Part shown: positions 16,079-25,425 of the stretch, piece by piece | Layout: each line of letters starts with the position of its first letter | Numbering within the stretch: position 1 is the stretch's first letter | NCBI GenBank assembly: GCA_964472525.1 | Contig: CAYYLL010000012.1 | Coordinates: 13,147-77,146 of the forward strand | DNA from: SZUA-37 sp964472525 | Lineage (GTDB): Bacteria > Pseudomonadota > Gammaproteobacteria > UBA6429 > Thiohalophilaceae | Reading direction: 5' to 3' | Length of the DNA: 64,000 bases | Notes under the pieces: generated by a model | What the model was told of the DNA's origin: nothing | What the model saw: only the letters and a program-made list of their open reading frames with translations | Database searches by the model: none | Program-made: the position numbers and the translations under genes

Positions 16079-18622
16079 ATGGCTGATGTAACTGTCAAAC
16101 AATTTGCTGAAGTAGTTGGAATAAGCATTGATAAATTGCTTGAGCAATTTAAGGACGCTGGCATTAAAATTTTAGATGCTGATGCGATGGTTAGTGATGC
16201 GGAAAAAATGGAATTACTTACTTTTTTACGTACTAAACACGGTAAAGAAGCCGAAGCTAAGAAAGTAGAAAAACCAAAAGCAGCCAAGATAACATTAAGT
16301 CGGCGCTCCACCTCTGAACTAAAACAGACAGGCTCACGTAATAAGACAGCTAAATCGGTGACGGTTGAAGTGCGTAAAAAACGTACCTACGCTAAACGTG
16401 CTTCGGCCGAGCCGGATGAAGCCAGTGTGGATAAACTTGCAGAAGTTCAGGCGCAGCGTGAACAACTTGAAGCTGATCAGCAAAAGCAGCATGAAGCCAA
16501 CCAACGTTTGAAAGAAGAACAGGCATCGTCACGTTTAGCCGCAGAAGAAGAAAAACAAAAGCGGGAAGAAGAAAAAGAAAAACGTGAAGAAGAAGCAAAA
16601 CTGGAAGCTGAAAAGCAAGCGGCAGAAAAACAGACCGAAACGACCAAGCCTTCTGACAGCACTGAAGCTAAAGCAAAGCGTGAAAAAACCACTAAAGAGA
16701 AAGACCAGGGTAGCCGTGATGGTGGCGATCATCGTAAAACAAAATACGGTCGTAAAGAATTACACGTTGCCAGTGAAGGAATCGGGAAAAGAAAACGTAA
16801 ACATAAAGCGCCTCGAAGTGCGGCAAAATCGGATGGTGGTGAACATGGTTTCCAGAAGCCAGTTAATCCCGTTATCTATGAAGTTGAACTCCCTGAAACC
16901 ATTACAGTTGCGATCTTAGCGCAGAAAATGTCAGTTAAGGCCGCCGAAGTGATCAAAGCAATGATGAACTTAGGTTCAATGGTTACCATCAACCAGGTAC
17001 TTGATCAAGAAACGGCAACCATTGTTGTCGAAGAAATGGGGCATAGTGCTAAACTGATCAACGATGATGCGATTGAAGAACAAATTCTTGATACAGATGA
17101 TGCAGGCGATGCGGTTAAACGTTCACCGGTTGTCACTATTATGGGGCATGTTGATCATGGTAAAACATCGTTACTGGATTATATTCGAGAAACAAAAGTC
17201 ACTTCCGGTGAAGCCGGTGGTATTACTCAGCATATAGGTGCTTATAGCGTACACACTAAAACGGGTGACATTACCTTTTTAGATACTCCGGGACACGCCG
17301 CTTTTACAGCGATGCGTTCACGCGGTGCAAAATCAACGGATATTGTGGTGTTAGTGGTTGCTGCAGACGATGGTGTGATGCCGCAAACCAAAGAAGCCAT
17401 TCAACATGCGAGAGCGGCAGAAGTACCCATTATTGTTGCGATTAATAAAATGGATAAACCCGAAGCGGATCCCGAGCGGGTTAAAAATGAGCTATCACAA
17501 AACGATGTTATTCCTGAAGACTGGGGTGGCGATACCATTATGTTAAACGTCTCTGCTCATACCGGTGAAGGAGTGGATGAGTTATTAGATGCCATCGTAT
17601 TGCAAGCTGAAATGCTGGAGCTTAAAGCCGTTGTAGAAGGTGTAGCTCGTGGTGTGGTTGTTGAAGCACGTCTCGACAAAGGTCGCGGCCCAGTTTCAAC
17701 TATTTTGATACAGCGTGGTACGTTAAACAAAGGTGATATTTTACTGGCCGGTTTAGAGTATGGCCGTGTGCGAGCAATTATTAATGATAAAGGCGAGTCG
17801 CTTGCCACAGCCGGTCCGTCTATGCCGGTTGAAGTCTTAGGTTTGTCCGGCACACCGTCGGCGGGTGATGAAGCCACCGTGGTTGACAATGAACGTAAGG
17901 CGCGAGAAGTGGCGGTGTTCCGTCAAAGTAAATCACGCGAAATTAAACTGGCACGTCAGCAAGCCGCTAAACTCGAAAACATGTTCTCTCAAATGGAAGA
18001 AGGTGATGTGAGTACCCTGAATATTGTACTCAAAGCTGATGTACAAGGTTCGGTTGAAGCGATTGTAGATGCATTATTAAAACTCTCGACTGACGAGGTA
18101 AAAGTTAAAATTGTTGCCAGTGGTGTGGGTGGTATTAATGAGTCTGATGCGAATTTAGCCGTGGCATCGACTGCAATTGTGATTGGTTTTAATGTTCGAG
18201 CCGATGTGGTTGCAAAACGTATTTTAGATGAAGAAGAAATTGATTTACGTTATTACAGTGTTATTTATGATTTAATCGATGAAGTGAAAAGTGCCATGAC
18301 AGGAATGCTGGCACCGGAATTCAAAGAAGAAATCATTGGTTTGGCCGAAGTGCGTGATGTGTTCCGTTCACCAAAATTTGGCTTGATTGCCGGTTGTATG
18401 GTTGTTGATGGTCTTATTAAGCGGAGTAATCCCATCCGTGTATTACGCGATAACGTGGTTATCTATGAAGGTGAACTTGAATCCTTACGTCGCTTTAAAG
18501 ATGATGTAAACGAAGTTAAACAAGGCACTGAATGTGGTATTGGCGTTAAAAATTACAATGATGTAAAAGAAGGCGATCAGATCGAAGTATTTGAACGTGT
18601 TGAAGTGAAGCGTGAACTTTAA
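16079..18622 (+). CDS. infB: translation initiation factor IF-2
   Basis: 847 residues. An IF2_N segment starts the protein (VKQFAEVVGISIDKLLEQFKDAG), then a highly charged Glu/Lys/Ala region (about 100-260) typical of the family. The GTPase domain begins near residue 355 with GHVDHGKT, followed by DTPGHAAF and NKMD. The C-terminal domains II-IV follow with GVGGINESD and the fMet-tRNA-binding end. IF-2 places initiator tRNA on the 30S subunit. The charged linker produces several open frames on other strands, which are not genes. Confidence 0.97.
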   Translation: MADVTVKQFAEVVGISIDKLLEQFKDAGIKILDADAMVSDAEKMELLTFLRTKHGKEAEAKKVEKPKAAKITLSRRSTSELKQTGSRNKTAKSVTVEVRKKRTYAKRASAEPDEASVDKLAEVQAQREQLEADQQKQHEANQRLKEEQASSRLAAEEEKQKREEEKEKREEEAKLEAEKQAAEKQTETTKPSDSTEAKAKREKTTKEKDQGSRDGGDHRKTKYGRKELHVASEGIGKRKRKHKAPRSAAKSDGGEHGFQKPVNPVIYEVELPETITVAILAQKMSVKAAEVIKAMMNLGSMVTINQVLDQETATIVVEEMGHSAKLINDDAIEEQILDTDDAGDAVKRSPVVTIMGHVDHGKTSLLDYIRETKVTSGEAGGITQHIGAYSVHTKTGDITFLDTPGHAAFTAMRSRGAKSTDIVVLVVAADDGVMPQTKEAIQHARAAEVPIIVAINKMDKPEADPERVKNELSQNDVIPEDWGGDTIMLNVSAHTGEGVDELLDAIVLQAEMLELKAVVEGVARGVVVEARLDKGRGPVSTILIQRGTLNKGDILLAGLEYGRVRAIINDKGESLATAGPSMPVEVLGLSGTPSAGDEATVVDNERKAREVAVFRQSKSREIKLARQQAAKLENMFSQMEEGDVSTLNIVLKADVQGSVEAIVDALLKLSTDEVKVKIVASGVGGINESDANLAVASTAIVIGFNVRADVVAKRILDEEEIDLRYYSVIYDLIDEVKSAMTGMLAPEFKEEIIGLAEVRDVFRSPKFGLIAGCMVVDGLIKRSNPIRVLRDNVVIYEGELESLRRFKDDVNEVKQGTECGIGVKNYNDVKEGDQIEVFERVEVKREL

Positions 18623-18666
18623 TTTTTTATAACTTGTTATCTTATCATTTTTAATATTTAAGCCTT

Positions 18667-19077
18667 ATGCCAAAAGATTTTAGTCGATCCCGTCGAGTCG
18701 GTGAACAAATTCAGCGAGAAATTGCTGATATGCTTCACAGTGAATCCAAAGATCCACGCTTTAAGCTATTAACCATCTCAGCCGTTGAGGTTGCGAGTGA
18801 TCTTGCCTATGCGAAAGTATTTTTTACTTTATTAGACGATTCACTGGATATTGATAATGTACAGCAAGCCTTGGTCAAGGCCAGTGGATTTATGCGCAAA
18901 CAATTAGCTAAAAGAATGTCATTAAGAATTGTGCCCAATTTAAGATTTGTCTACGACAAAAGTATTGCTTATGGCGCTAGCCTGTCCAACCTGATTGATG
19001 ATGTGATTGAATCAGACAAAGCAAAGCATGTAGATGAAGACAGTACCCATGAAGACAATAAGCATGGTGACAACTAA
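18667..19077 (+). CDS. rbfA: 30S ribosome-binding factor RbfA
   Basis: 136 residues. KH-like fold with RVGEQIQREIADMLHSESKDPR, LLTISAVEVASDLAYAKVFF and LRFVYDKSI. RbfA acts in late 16S rRNA 5'-end maturation and cold adaptation. The C-terminus is acidic and His-rich. Its TAA overlaps the ATG of truB (TAATG), indicating translational coupling. Confidence 0.96.
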   Translation: MPKDFSRSRRVGEQIQREIADMLHSESKDPRFKLLTISAVEVASDLAYAKVFFTLLDDSLDIDNVQQALVKASGFMRKQLAKRMSLRIVPNLRFVYDKSIAYGASLSNLIDDVIESDKAKHVDEDSTHEDNKHGDN

Positions 19078-19991
19078 TGGCACGTAGACGTAAAGGTCGA
19101 GCGGTACATGGCATTATATTATTAGACAAACCGTCAGGTATTTCATCGAATGCAGCACTGCAACAAGTTAAACGTTTGTTTAATGCGCAAAAAGCAGGCC
19201 ATACAGGCAGTTTAGATCCACTTGCAACAGGCTTGTTACCCGTATGTTTGGGCGAGGCCACCAAAATAACCAGTTATCTTTTAGATGCAGACAAAAAATA
19301 TCAGGGTACTGCTCAATTAGGTGTTCGCACCAATACAGCCGATGCCGAAGGTGATATTTTACAAACGCGTCCGGTGCCTGTTTTGTCCGACAGTACTCTC
19401 GAAATGGCGTTGGATTCTTTTCGAGGTGATATTTCTCAAATTCCCCCGATGCATTCGGCTTTAAAGCTCAATGGCAAACCCCTGTATAAATTAGCACGGC
19501 AGGGCATTGAAGTTGAGCGCCAACCTCGCAATGTCACCATATTTGAGCTTAATAAACTGGCTTTTGACAACGATGAATTAGAACTTTTTGTTCACTGCTC
19601 CAAAGGAACCTATATTCGTACTTTGGTTGAAGATTTAGGTGAAATACTGGAATGTGGCGCACACTTAAAATCATTAAGACGCATTGCGGCAGGTCCTTTC
19701 GATATTAGTCAGACCGTGAGTTTGGATAAATTGACTGCGTTGGCTGATGAAGGTTTTGATGCCTTGGATACCCTTTTAATTCCCATGCACACCGCATTGG
19801 CTGACTGGCCAGAAATTAGTTTGTCCGACAATTCGGCCTATTATGTGCGTCAGGGGCAGCCAGTTCTGGTGCCAAAAGCGCCGAGTAATGGTTGGGTGCG
19901 ATTAATGGGTGAAAAGCCGGGTGACTTTATCGGCATCGGGCATATTCTGGATGATGGCCGTGTGGCACCAAAACGTCTGGTGAATATCTAA
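19077..19991 (+). CDS. truB: tRNA pseudouridine-55 synthase TruB
   Basis: 304 residues. Motif I GIILLDKPSGISSN, the catalytic-aspartate motif GHTGSLDPLATGLLP, then YLLDADKKYQG and SKGTYIRTLVEDLG. It isomerises U55 in the T-loop of tRNAs. A C-terminal PUA-like segment ends with the conserved-looking GRVAPKRLVNI. Translationally coupled to rbfA. Confidence 0.97.
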   Translation: MARRRKGRAVHGIILLDKPSGISSNAALQQVKRLFNAQKAGHTGSLDPLATGLLPVCLGEATKITSYLLDADKKYQGTAQLGVRTNTADAEGDILQTRPVPVLSDSTLEMALDSFRGDISQIPPMHSALKLNGKPLYKLARQGIEVERQPRNVTIFELNKLAFDNDELELFVHCSKGTYIRTLVEDLGEILECGAHLKSLRRIAAGPFDISQTVSLDKLTALADEGFDALDTLLIPMHTALADWPEISLSDNSAYYVRQGQPVLVPKAPSNGWVRLMGEKPGDFIGIGHILDDGRVAPKRLVNI

Positions 19992-20078
19992 CGATTTAGC
20001 TTTAATTAGCTAGACTCGATTAAATCATCGAAAATAGACGAATTTAGTCGATTATTATCATAAAAGGCCGGATTTTGC

Positions 20079-20108
20079 TTGTGTCAGACTACTGCGCGCG
20101 GGTACAAT
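20079..20108 (+). promoter_or_regulatory. probable sigma-70 promoter of rpsO-pnp
   Basis: TTGTGT (20079-20084), an 18-base spacer and TACAAT (20103-20108), about 50 bases before the rpsO start. The GC-rich CGCGCGGG just before the -10 could be a discriminator-like feature but is not diagnostic. Confidence 0.55.
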
Positions 20109-20157
20109 ACGCGCCTTTAATTTTGTAACATTTTTTGTGTAATAACAGGAGTTTGTG

Positions 20158-20427
20158 ATGTCCTTAGGCGCTGAAGAAAAGGCCAATATTGTTAGTAAAT
20201 ACGCTCGTACTGAGAGCGATACCGGTTCACCTGAAGTTCAGGTAGCTTTATTGTCAAATCGTATCAACGATTTATCAGGTCATTTTAAAGAACATATCCA
20301 CGACCATCATTCACGTCAGGGTTTATTACGCATGGTAAGTCAACGTCGTAAGTTGTTAGATTATTTAAGAAATAAAGACTTGCAACGTTACCGTGACTTA
20401 ATTGCTTCTTTAGGTTTACGTAAGTAA
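20158..20427 (+). CDS. rpsO: ribosomal protein S15
   Basis: 89 residues from ATG 20158, exactly the normal S15 length; a GTG three bases earlier is rejected because the CAGGAG ribosome site is ideally placed for the ATG. Motifs: DTGSPEVQVALLSNRI, HDHHSRQGLLRMVSQRRKLLDYL. S15 is a primary 16S rRNA-binding protein. It is followed by pnp as in other gammaproteobacteria. Confidence 0.97.
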   Translation: MSLGAEEKANIVSKYARTESDTGSPEVQVALLSNRINDLSGHFKEHIHDHHSRQGLLRMVSQRRKLLDYLRNKDLQRYRDLIASLGLRK

Positions 20428-20435
20428 ACCGGGCA

Positions 20436-20456
20436 AAAAGCTGGCTGCTAGCTTTT
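20436..20456 (+). terminator. weak hairpin after rpsO
   Basis: 7-bp stem (AAAAGCT / AGCTTTT) with a 7-base loop, nine bases past the rpsO stop. There is only a short T tract, so it may be a partial terminator separating rpsO from pnp or an RNA 3'-end stabiliser. Confidence 0.4.
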
Positions 20457-20507
20457 AGTTTATGCCAGCGACAAATAATGCCAAAGAATAATAAAAGACA
20501 ACTATAT

Positions 20508-20529
20508 CTCCGGCAGTCCTCTGCCGGAG
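20508..20529 (+). promoter_or_regulatory. pnp leader hairpin, candidate RNase III/PNPase autoregulation site
   Basis: A perfect 9-bp stem (CTCCGGCAG / CTGCCGGAG) with loop TCCT lies 39 bases before the pnp start and has no T run. In E. coli the pnp leader forms a stem cut by RNase III, which allows PNPase to repress its own synthesis; a shared role here is inferred from position and shape. Confidence 0.5.
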
Positions 20530-20568
20530 TTCATACCGCTAGCAACAAACAAGAAACGAGGATACTCG

Positions 20569-22653
20569 ATGACTCCTGTAAAACATGAATTTAAATTTGG
20601 TGAACATACTTTAACGTTGGAAACAGGTGAAGTTGCACGTCAAGCAACCGGCGCTGTATTCATTAGCATGGGTGATACCAAGTTACTGGTAACGGCTGTT
20701 GCTGAAAAGTCGGCTGCACCCGGTCGTGACTTTTTCCCATTAACAGTTAACTACACCGAAAAAACATATGCAGTGGGTCGTATTCCCGGTGGTTTCCTTA
20801 AACGCGAAGCACGCCCCAGTGAACATGAAACATTAACCTCACGTTTAATTGACCGTCCGATCCGTCCGCTTTTCCCAGAAGGTTTTACTAACGAGGTGCA
20901 AGTGATTGCAACCGTTATGTCTCGTGACCCGGAAGTTGAGCCAGATATGCTTGCTTTAATTGGCGCATCAGCGGCACTCACATTAACCGGCGCACCGTTT
21001 AACGGCCCTGTAGGTTGTGCGCGTGTTGGTTATAAAGACGGTGAATACATTTTAAACCCGGCCACATCGGTTATTCCTGAGTCAGACCTTAACCTTGTTG
21101 TTGCCGGTACAGATTCTGCGGTACTCATGGTGGAATCCGAAGCCGATTTATTGTCTGAAGAAGTCATGCTCGGTGCGGTTACCTTTGGTCACGATGCTTT
21201 TCAGTGTGTTATTGCGGGCATTAAAGAGTTCGCCAAAATGGCGGGTACAGTGGCATGGGACTGGACATCTGAAGAAAAGAATCAGGCGGTGGCTGACGTC
21301 GTTGCAACTGAATGTGAAGCGGGCTTTAAAACAGGCTACCAGATTAAAGAAAAACTAGATCGTTACGATGCGTTATCGAAAGTACGCAAAGCAGCCATTG
21401 AGAAATTATGCGCCGATGATGCGAACAATGAAGAAGATGTGCGTGACGCAATGGAATCACTCGAAAAGCGTATCGTTCGTAGTCAGGTTTTAGAAGGTCA
21501 ACCGCGTATCGATGGCCGTGATACTCGTACTGTTCGCCCTATTGCCGTTAAAATTGGTATTTTACCTCGCGCACACGGTTCTGCTTTATTCACCCGTGGC
21601 GAAACGCAGTCTATTGTTGTTACAACCTTAGGCACAGAACGTGACTCACAAGTGATTGATGCCTTAGAAGGCAGCTATCGTGAACCGTTTATGTTCCAGT
21701 ATAACTTCCCTCCATTCAGTGTGGGTGAAACAGGGCGTACCGGTTCTCCTGGTCGTCGTGAAATTGGTCATGGTCGTTTAGCCAAGCGTGGTGTTTTAGC
21801 GATTATGCCACCAATGGAAGATTTCCCATATTCCTTACGTGTAGTGTCTGAAATTACTGAATCCAACGGTTCAAGCTCGATGGCATCGGTTTGTGGTGCA
21901 AGCCTTTCTATGATGGATGCTGGCGTACCGGTTAAAGCACCGGTTGCGGGTATCGCAATGGGTTTAATCAAAGAAGGTGACAAATTTGCCATTCTTTCTG
22001 ACATCTTAGGCGATGAAGATCATCTAGGTGATATGGACTTTAAAGTTGCGGGCAGCAAAGACGGTATTACTGCTCTGCAAATGGACATTAAAATCGAAGG
22101 TATCACCAAAGAAATTATGGAAATAGCTTTAGATCAGGCAAAAGAAGGGCGTTTGTTTATTTTAGGTGAAATGGCCAAAGTTATTTCTGAGCCTCGTACA
22201 GAAATGTCTGAACATGCTCCACGTTATGTTACCTTTAAAATTAACCCTGATAAAATTCGTGATGTGATTGGTAAAGGTGGATCAACTATTCGCTCTATTA
22301 CTGAGCAAACCGGTACCAGTATTGATATTACTGACGATGGTGTGGTTAAAATTGCCTCAACTGACGGTACGGCAGCAGAAGAAGCCAAACGCATGGTTGA
22401 GCAAATCACGGCAGAAGTTGAAGTCGGTAAAATTTACGAAGGCAAAGTGGCTAAGTTAATGGACTTTGGTGCCTTTGTAACAATTTTACCAGGCAAAGAC
22501 GGCTTGGTGCATGTTTCGCAAATTAGCGAAGAACGTGTTGAAAAAGTCAGTGATGAATTGACTGAAGGCGAAACCGTTAAAGTAAAAGTACTGGAAATCG
22601 ATAAACAAGGTCGAATTCGTTTAAGTATGAAAGCGGTTGCTGCTGAAGCATAA
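20569..22653 (+). CDS. pnp: polyribonucleotide nucleotidyltransferase (PNPase)
   Basis: 694 residues, standard length. Two RNase PH-like domains (first: GRDFFPLTVNYTEKTYAVGRIPGG; second: ILPRAHGSALFTRGETQ, DILGDEDHLGDMDFKVAG), a KH domain (VIGKGGSTIRSITEQTG) and a C-terminal S1 domain (GKVAKLMDFGAFVTILPGKDGLVHVSQI). It degrades RNA 3' to 5' using phosphate and is a degradosome component. A strong terminator follows. Confidence 0.98.
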   Translation: MTPVKHEFKFGEHTLTLETGEVARQATGAVFISMGDTKLLVTAVAEKSAAPGRDFFPLTVNYTEKTYAVGRIPGGFLKREARPSEHETLTSRLIDRPIRPLFPEGFTNEVQVIATVMSRDPEVEPDMLALIGASAALTLTGAPFNGPVGCARVGYKDGEYILNPATSVIPESDLNLVVAGTDSAVLMVESEADLLSEEVMLGAVTFGHDAFQCVIAGIKEFAKMAGTVAWDWTSEEKNQAVADVVATECEAGFKTGYQIKEKLDRYDALSKVRKAAIEKLCADDANNEEDVRDAMESLEKRIVRSQVLEGQPRIDGRDTRTVRPIAVKIGILPRAHGSALFTRGETQSIVVTTLGTERDSQVIDALEGSYREPFMFQYNFPPFSVGETGRTGSPGRREIGHGRLAKRGVLAIMPPMEDFPYSLRVVSEITESNGSSSMASVCGASLSMMDAGVPVKAPVAGIAMGLIKEGDKFAILSDILGDEDHLGDMDFKVAGSKDGITALQMDIKIEGITKEIMEIALDQAKEGRLFILGEMAKVISEPRTEMSEHAPRYVTFKINPDKIRDVIGKGGSTIRSITEQTGTSIDITDDGVVKIASTDGTAAEEAKRMVEQITAEVEVGKIYEGKVAKLMDFGAFVTILPGKDGLVHVSQISEERVEKVSDELTEGETVKVKVLEIDKQGRIRLSMKAVAAEA

Positions 22654-22675
22654 GCTTTTAAATAGCAATATGCTT

Positions 22676-22704
22676 AAAAGACCCGCTTTTGCGGGTCTTT
22701 TTTT
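22676..22704 (+). terminator. Rho-independent terminator after pnp
   Basis: Stem AGACCCGC / GCGGGTCT extended by three A:T pairs, loop TTTT, followed by a T tract. It closes the rimP-to-pnp region. Confidence 0.92.
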
Positions 22705-22799
22705 GCTTGGAATTAGGGGGTAGATTGCCTATATAATGGCATGGTAGTTGCATTTTTCAATGAGTCTACTTGTATAGACTTTAATGAAAGAGGCGTTCC

Positions 22800-23357
22800 A
22801 TGCGAATAATATCAATGCAAACAATCCGTTATATCTTTTACGGGCTACTTACCGTTGCCATCTTAGGGGCTTGTGCGGCACCTGCTCCACCGCTTGAAAT
22901 TAAAGATGCTAGCCGTAGTATGATTTTTGGGCATGTTGAAGCACCAGAAAAAGTGACTGAAGTTGAACTGCGAGAGTACGGTAAGTTTTATATTCCTCCT
23001 TTTGTTAAACCGCCACGGGTACTTATATATAACAATGGCAACTTTATGGCTGAAAATTTAAAACCCGGTAAATACATTATTTCTGCCTTTAATACCAAAA
23101 AAAGTGATTTTGTACTGGTTAACTCCAAGCGCACGGCCTATCAAAATATTATTCATGTTGGTGTGGGTGAAGCCAAATTTATTGGCTCTTACCGAATTAC
23201 GGATATAAAAAGAGGCTTATTGGATAAAGGCGAATTTGATGTACGTCGGGCTCGCAAACCTAGCGAAAGACGGGTTATTCGGCATTTGTTTAATGTAACT
23301 CAAGGAACCGTCTGGCAAGCTATGCTCGAACACCGTATGCAGGAATTGCGACAGTAA
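22800..23357 (+). CDS. predicted lipoprotein of unknown function
   Basis: 185 residues. A hydrophobic leader ends in the lipobox LGAC with Cys25, so the mature protein should be lipidated. The rest looks like a small beta-rich domain (PPRVLIYNNGNFMAENLKPGKYIISAF resembles carboxypeptidase-regulatory-like folds) with a basic C-terminal helix. AGAGG ribosome site. It stands alone between the pnp terminator and the convergent sigma-54 activator gene, which ends 13 bases away. I do not recognise a named family. Confidence 0.75.
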   Translation: MRIISMQTIRYIFYGLLTVAILGACAAPAPPLEIKDASRSMIFGHVEAPEKVTEVELREYGKFYIPPFVKPPRVLIYNNGNFMAENLKPGKYIISAFNTKKSDFVLVNSKRTAYQNIIHVGVGEAKFIGSYRITDIKRGLLDKGEFDVRRARKPSERRVIRHLFNVTQGTVWQAMLEHRMQELRQ

Positions 23358-23370
23358 AGGGATTTATTTT

Positions 23371-24723
23371 TTATACATCAAGACCAAATCGCTGGATGCG
23401 ACGCCATAGAGTCGAACGGTCAACACCAAGTAATTGAGCGGCTTGTGATTTATTCCCCTGTGTTTCTCGCAAGGCATTTTCTATTTGGTTACGTTGTATA
23501 TATTCAGTTGCTAAATAAGAGCTTTGATGAGGGGAGTGGGGCCGACGACTCAGGGAAAAGTCCTGAATATGTTGGGGTAAACTTTCAGGGCCAACACTAT
23601 TACCTTGAGCACAGATTATCCCATGTTCAACAGCATTTTCTAGCTCTCTAACATTACCGGGCCAAGGATAATTAAGCATAAGCTTCATTGCATCGGGGTT
23701 ACATTCTATTTGATTATTATCATAGCCACGTTTAGCCATTCGGTTACAAAAATGTTTGATAAGGACGGGCATATCGCCAGGGCGTTCTCGAAGGGCTGGG
23801 ATGGTTAATGGGATAACGGCGAGCCGATAATAAAGATCAGCCCTAAAAATATTTTGGTCAACTTGTTCGCGGAGGTCTCGGTTTGAGGCTGAAATAATGC
23901 GTACATTCACATTAACCGATTCATCTGAACCGACCATTTCAAAACATTGATCTTGTACGGCCTTGAGTAATTTGGCTTGTAAATGAAAAGGAATTTCACT
24001 GACCTCATCGAGGAAAAGAGTACCGCCATCGGCTACCTGGAAACGTCCGGCTCTATCTTGTGTCGCACCAGTAAACGAGCCTTTAATATGGCCGAATAAT
24101 TCTGATTCTATCAGGCTCTCAGGGATCGCGGCACAATTCACTTCGATAAAGGGTTTATGTGCCCGGTCACTGAGTTGATGAATCATTCTAGCAATTTGTG
24201 TTTTACCCGATCCAGATTCACCTTGCAGCAATACTGCCGCTTGAGTCGGTGCGACTTGTTGAATACGGCTTAGAATTTCCATCATGCGAGGATCATTAGT
24301 TGAAAAATCATCAACGCCGGGTTTAAACACGGCTTCGAGTCGTCGTTGTTCGGTTCTGTCGCGGACGAGGATAAGACGCAGGCGATCCTTCCAACCGGAA
24401 TTAGAGACTAGCCCACTGTAAAATTCTAAATAACGGTAACCTGCTGTTGTTTTAACCTTATGTTCAAATTTAACAAATTGACCGGTTGGTCGGCCTGTGG
24501 CATCAATTTCACCTGCATCAATAGCGGCTTTGATTAATGCGCGCTGTAAGTTGAAATCACCAATATCCCGTAGTTTTGTGATGGGTGCATCTGGGCTGCC
24601 CAATAATTGTCCTGCGGTTGGGTTTTGGTAAATGACATTGCCTTTGTGATCCGCAATAAAAACACCTTCTTCAATATAGGAAATGATGGCTTCCATCATA
24701 GGTGCAAAATTCAGTTCAGCCAT
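23371..24723 (-). CDS. sigma-54-dependent activator with N-terminal PAS domain
   Basis: 450 residues from the second ATG (24723), which has a GGGAGA ribosome site; the ATG at 24735 has none. The N-terminal PAS domain (IEEGVFIADHKGNVIYQNPTAG) occupies about residues 10-125. AAA+ domain: Walker A GESGSGKT, sigma-54 loop GSFTGA (an accepted GAFTGA variant), Walker B GGTLFLDEV, arginine finger FRADLYYRL, sensor II WPGNVRELENAVE. Fis-type helix-turn-helix at the end (QAAQLLGVDRSTLWRRI). There is no receiver domain, so the signal is presumably sensed by PAS or a cytoplasmic ligand. It faces a perfect sigma-54 promoter across the intergenic region and probably activates it. Confidence 0.93.
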   Translation of the reverse strand: MAELNFAPMMEAIISYIEEGVFIADHKGNVIYQNPTAGQLLGSPDAPITKLRDIGDFNLQRALIKAAIDAGEIDATGRPTGQFVKFEHKVKTTAGYRYLEFYSGLVSNSGWKDRLRLILVRDRTEQRRLEAVFKPGVDDFSTNDPRMMEILSRIQQVAPTQAAVLLQGESGSGKTQIARMIHQLSDRAHKPFIEVNCAAIPESLIESELFGHIKGSFTGATQDRAGRFQVADGGTLFLDEVSEIPFHLQAKLLKAVQDQCFEMVGSDESVNVNVRIISASNRDLREQVDQNIFRADLYYRLAVIPLTIPALRERPGDMPVLIKHFCNRMAKRGYDNNQIECNPDAMKLMLNYPWPGNVRELENAVEHGIICAQGNSVGPESLPQHIQDFSLSRRPHSPHQSSYLATEYIQRNQIENALRETQGNKSQAAQLLGVDRSTLWRRIQRFGLDV

Positions 24724-24765
24724 AAAATCTCCCATTTAATCGTTTGTTGTACGAAATTGCTATTG

Positions 24766-24779
24766 TGCAACATGTTGCA
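24766..24779. promoter_or_regulatory. perfect 14-bp palindrome, candidate activator-binding site
   Basis: TGCAACATGTTGCA is a perfect inverted repeat. It lies about 130 bases upstream of the sigma-54 promoter and about 45 bases upstream of the divergent activator gene, the usual distance for an enhancer-type site. It could also mediate autoregulation. Confidence 0.65.
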
Positions 24780-24856
24780 TCTATTAGTTTGCATAGTAAT
24801 TGCTATTAATACAAGTACTTATATTTAATTTCAGAGTGTTTTAGGTGGTTATTAAA

Positions 24857-24867
24857 TGCAACGTGCA
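24857..24867. promoter_or_regulatory. second candidate activator half-site pair
   Basis: TGCAACGTGCA shares the TGCAAC half of the palindrome at 24766 but is imperfect. It lies 35 bases upstream of the -24 element. Confidence 0.35.
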
Positions 24868-24901
24868 ATAAATAATCTTTTAAATTCAATGGTTTATGTA
24901 T

Positions 24902-24917
24902 TGGCATAGGTGTTGCA
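24902..24917 (+). promoter_or_regulatory. sigma-54 (-24/-12) promoter
   Basis: TGGCATAGGTGTTGCA matches the sigma-54 consensus TGGCAYR-N4-TTGCW at every defined position. Transcription would start near 24928, about 28 bases before the first gene. Confidence 0.85.
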
Positions 24918-24955
24918 CTTGTATATAGAAAATAAGAAGTTTTAGGGTGTGGGCA

Positions 24956-25366
24956 ATGATGGTCAATCTCTTTTCGAAAGAGTGGATGGTGTGTTTCCAG
25001 AATGAATGGAACGAAGAACCTGAACTTGTGAGGGATTTGGCACATATCAAATTTAACTCAAATATAGCGTATGGCTTTAAAGGTGAGCCGCAGCCCCGTG
25101 GCGTTATTCAAGTAATAAAAGGAAAAGTGACTTCGGCGACTGATTACGATGCGGATCTGTGCGATTGGACACTGGACTGGGACTTAAGAGCCGAACCGGA
25201 AGACTGGCAATGTTGGTTTGAAACCCCGCCCGGCATGATTGCAGTGGGGATGGCATATACCTCGCGAAAACTAATTTTTAAAAAAGGGGATTATGCCGCG
25301 ATGATTAAAGATCCGCGCATGGCAGCTCCATTTGTTAAAAGTTTTTCGGTGATGGCCAAAGTTTAA
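24956..25366 (+). CDS. SCP2-like small protein, first gene of the sigma-54 operon
   Basis: 136 residues from ATG 24956; a GTG at 24947 is possible but the AGGG ribosome site fits the ATG better. No signal peptide. The layout, with a glycine-rich beta segment (RGVIQVIKGKVTSAT), a tryptophan-rich middle (LCDWTLDWDLRAEPEDWQCWF) and a C-terminal KKGDYAAMIKDPRMAAPF, resembles the sterol-carrier-protein-2 fold, which binds lipids or other hydrophobic ligands. That assignment is by pattern only. It begins a same-strand run to 37564, suggesting a cytoplasmic hydrophobic-ligand or regulatory role in this programme. Confidence 0.65.
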   Translation: MMVNLFSKEWMVCFQNEWNEEPELVRDLAHIKFNSNIAYGFKGEPQPRGVIQVIKGKVTSATDYDADLCDWTLDWDLRAEPEDWQCWFETPPGMIAVGMAYTSRKLIFKKGDYAAMIKDPRMAAPFVKSFSVMAKV

Positions 25367-25425
25367 AAATAAATATTAGTTTTACATATTAAGAAATAAC
25401 AAAAATTTTGAGGGTGGTCGGTTAT

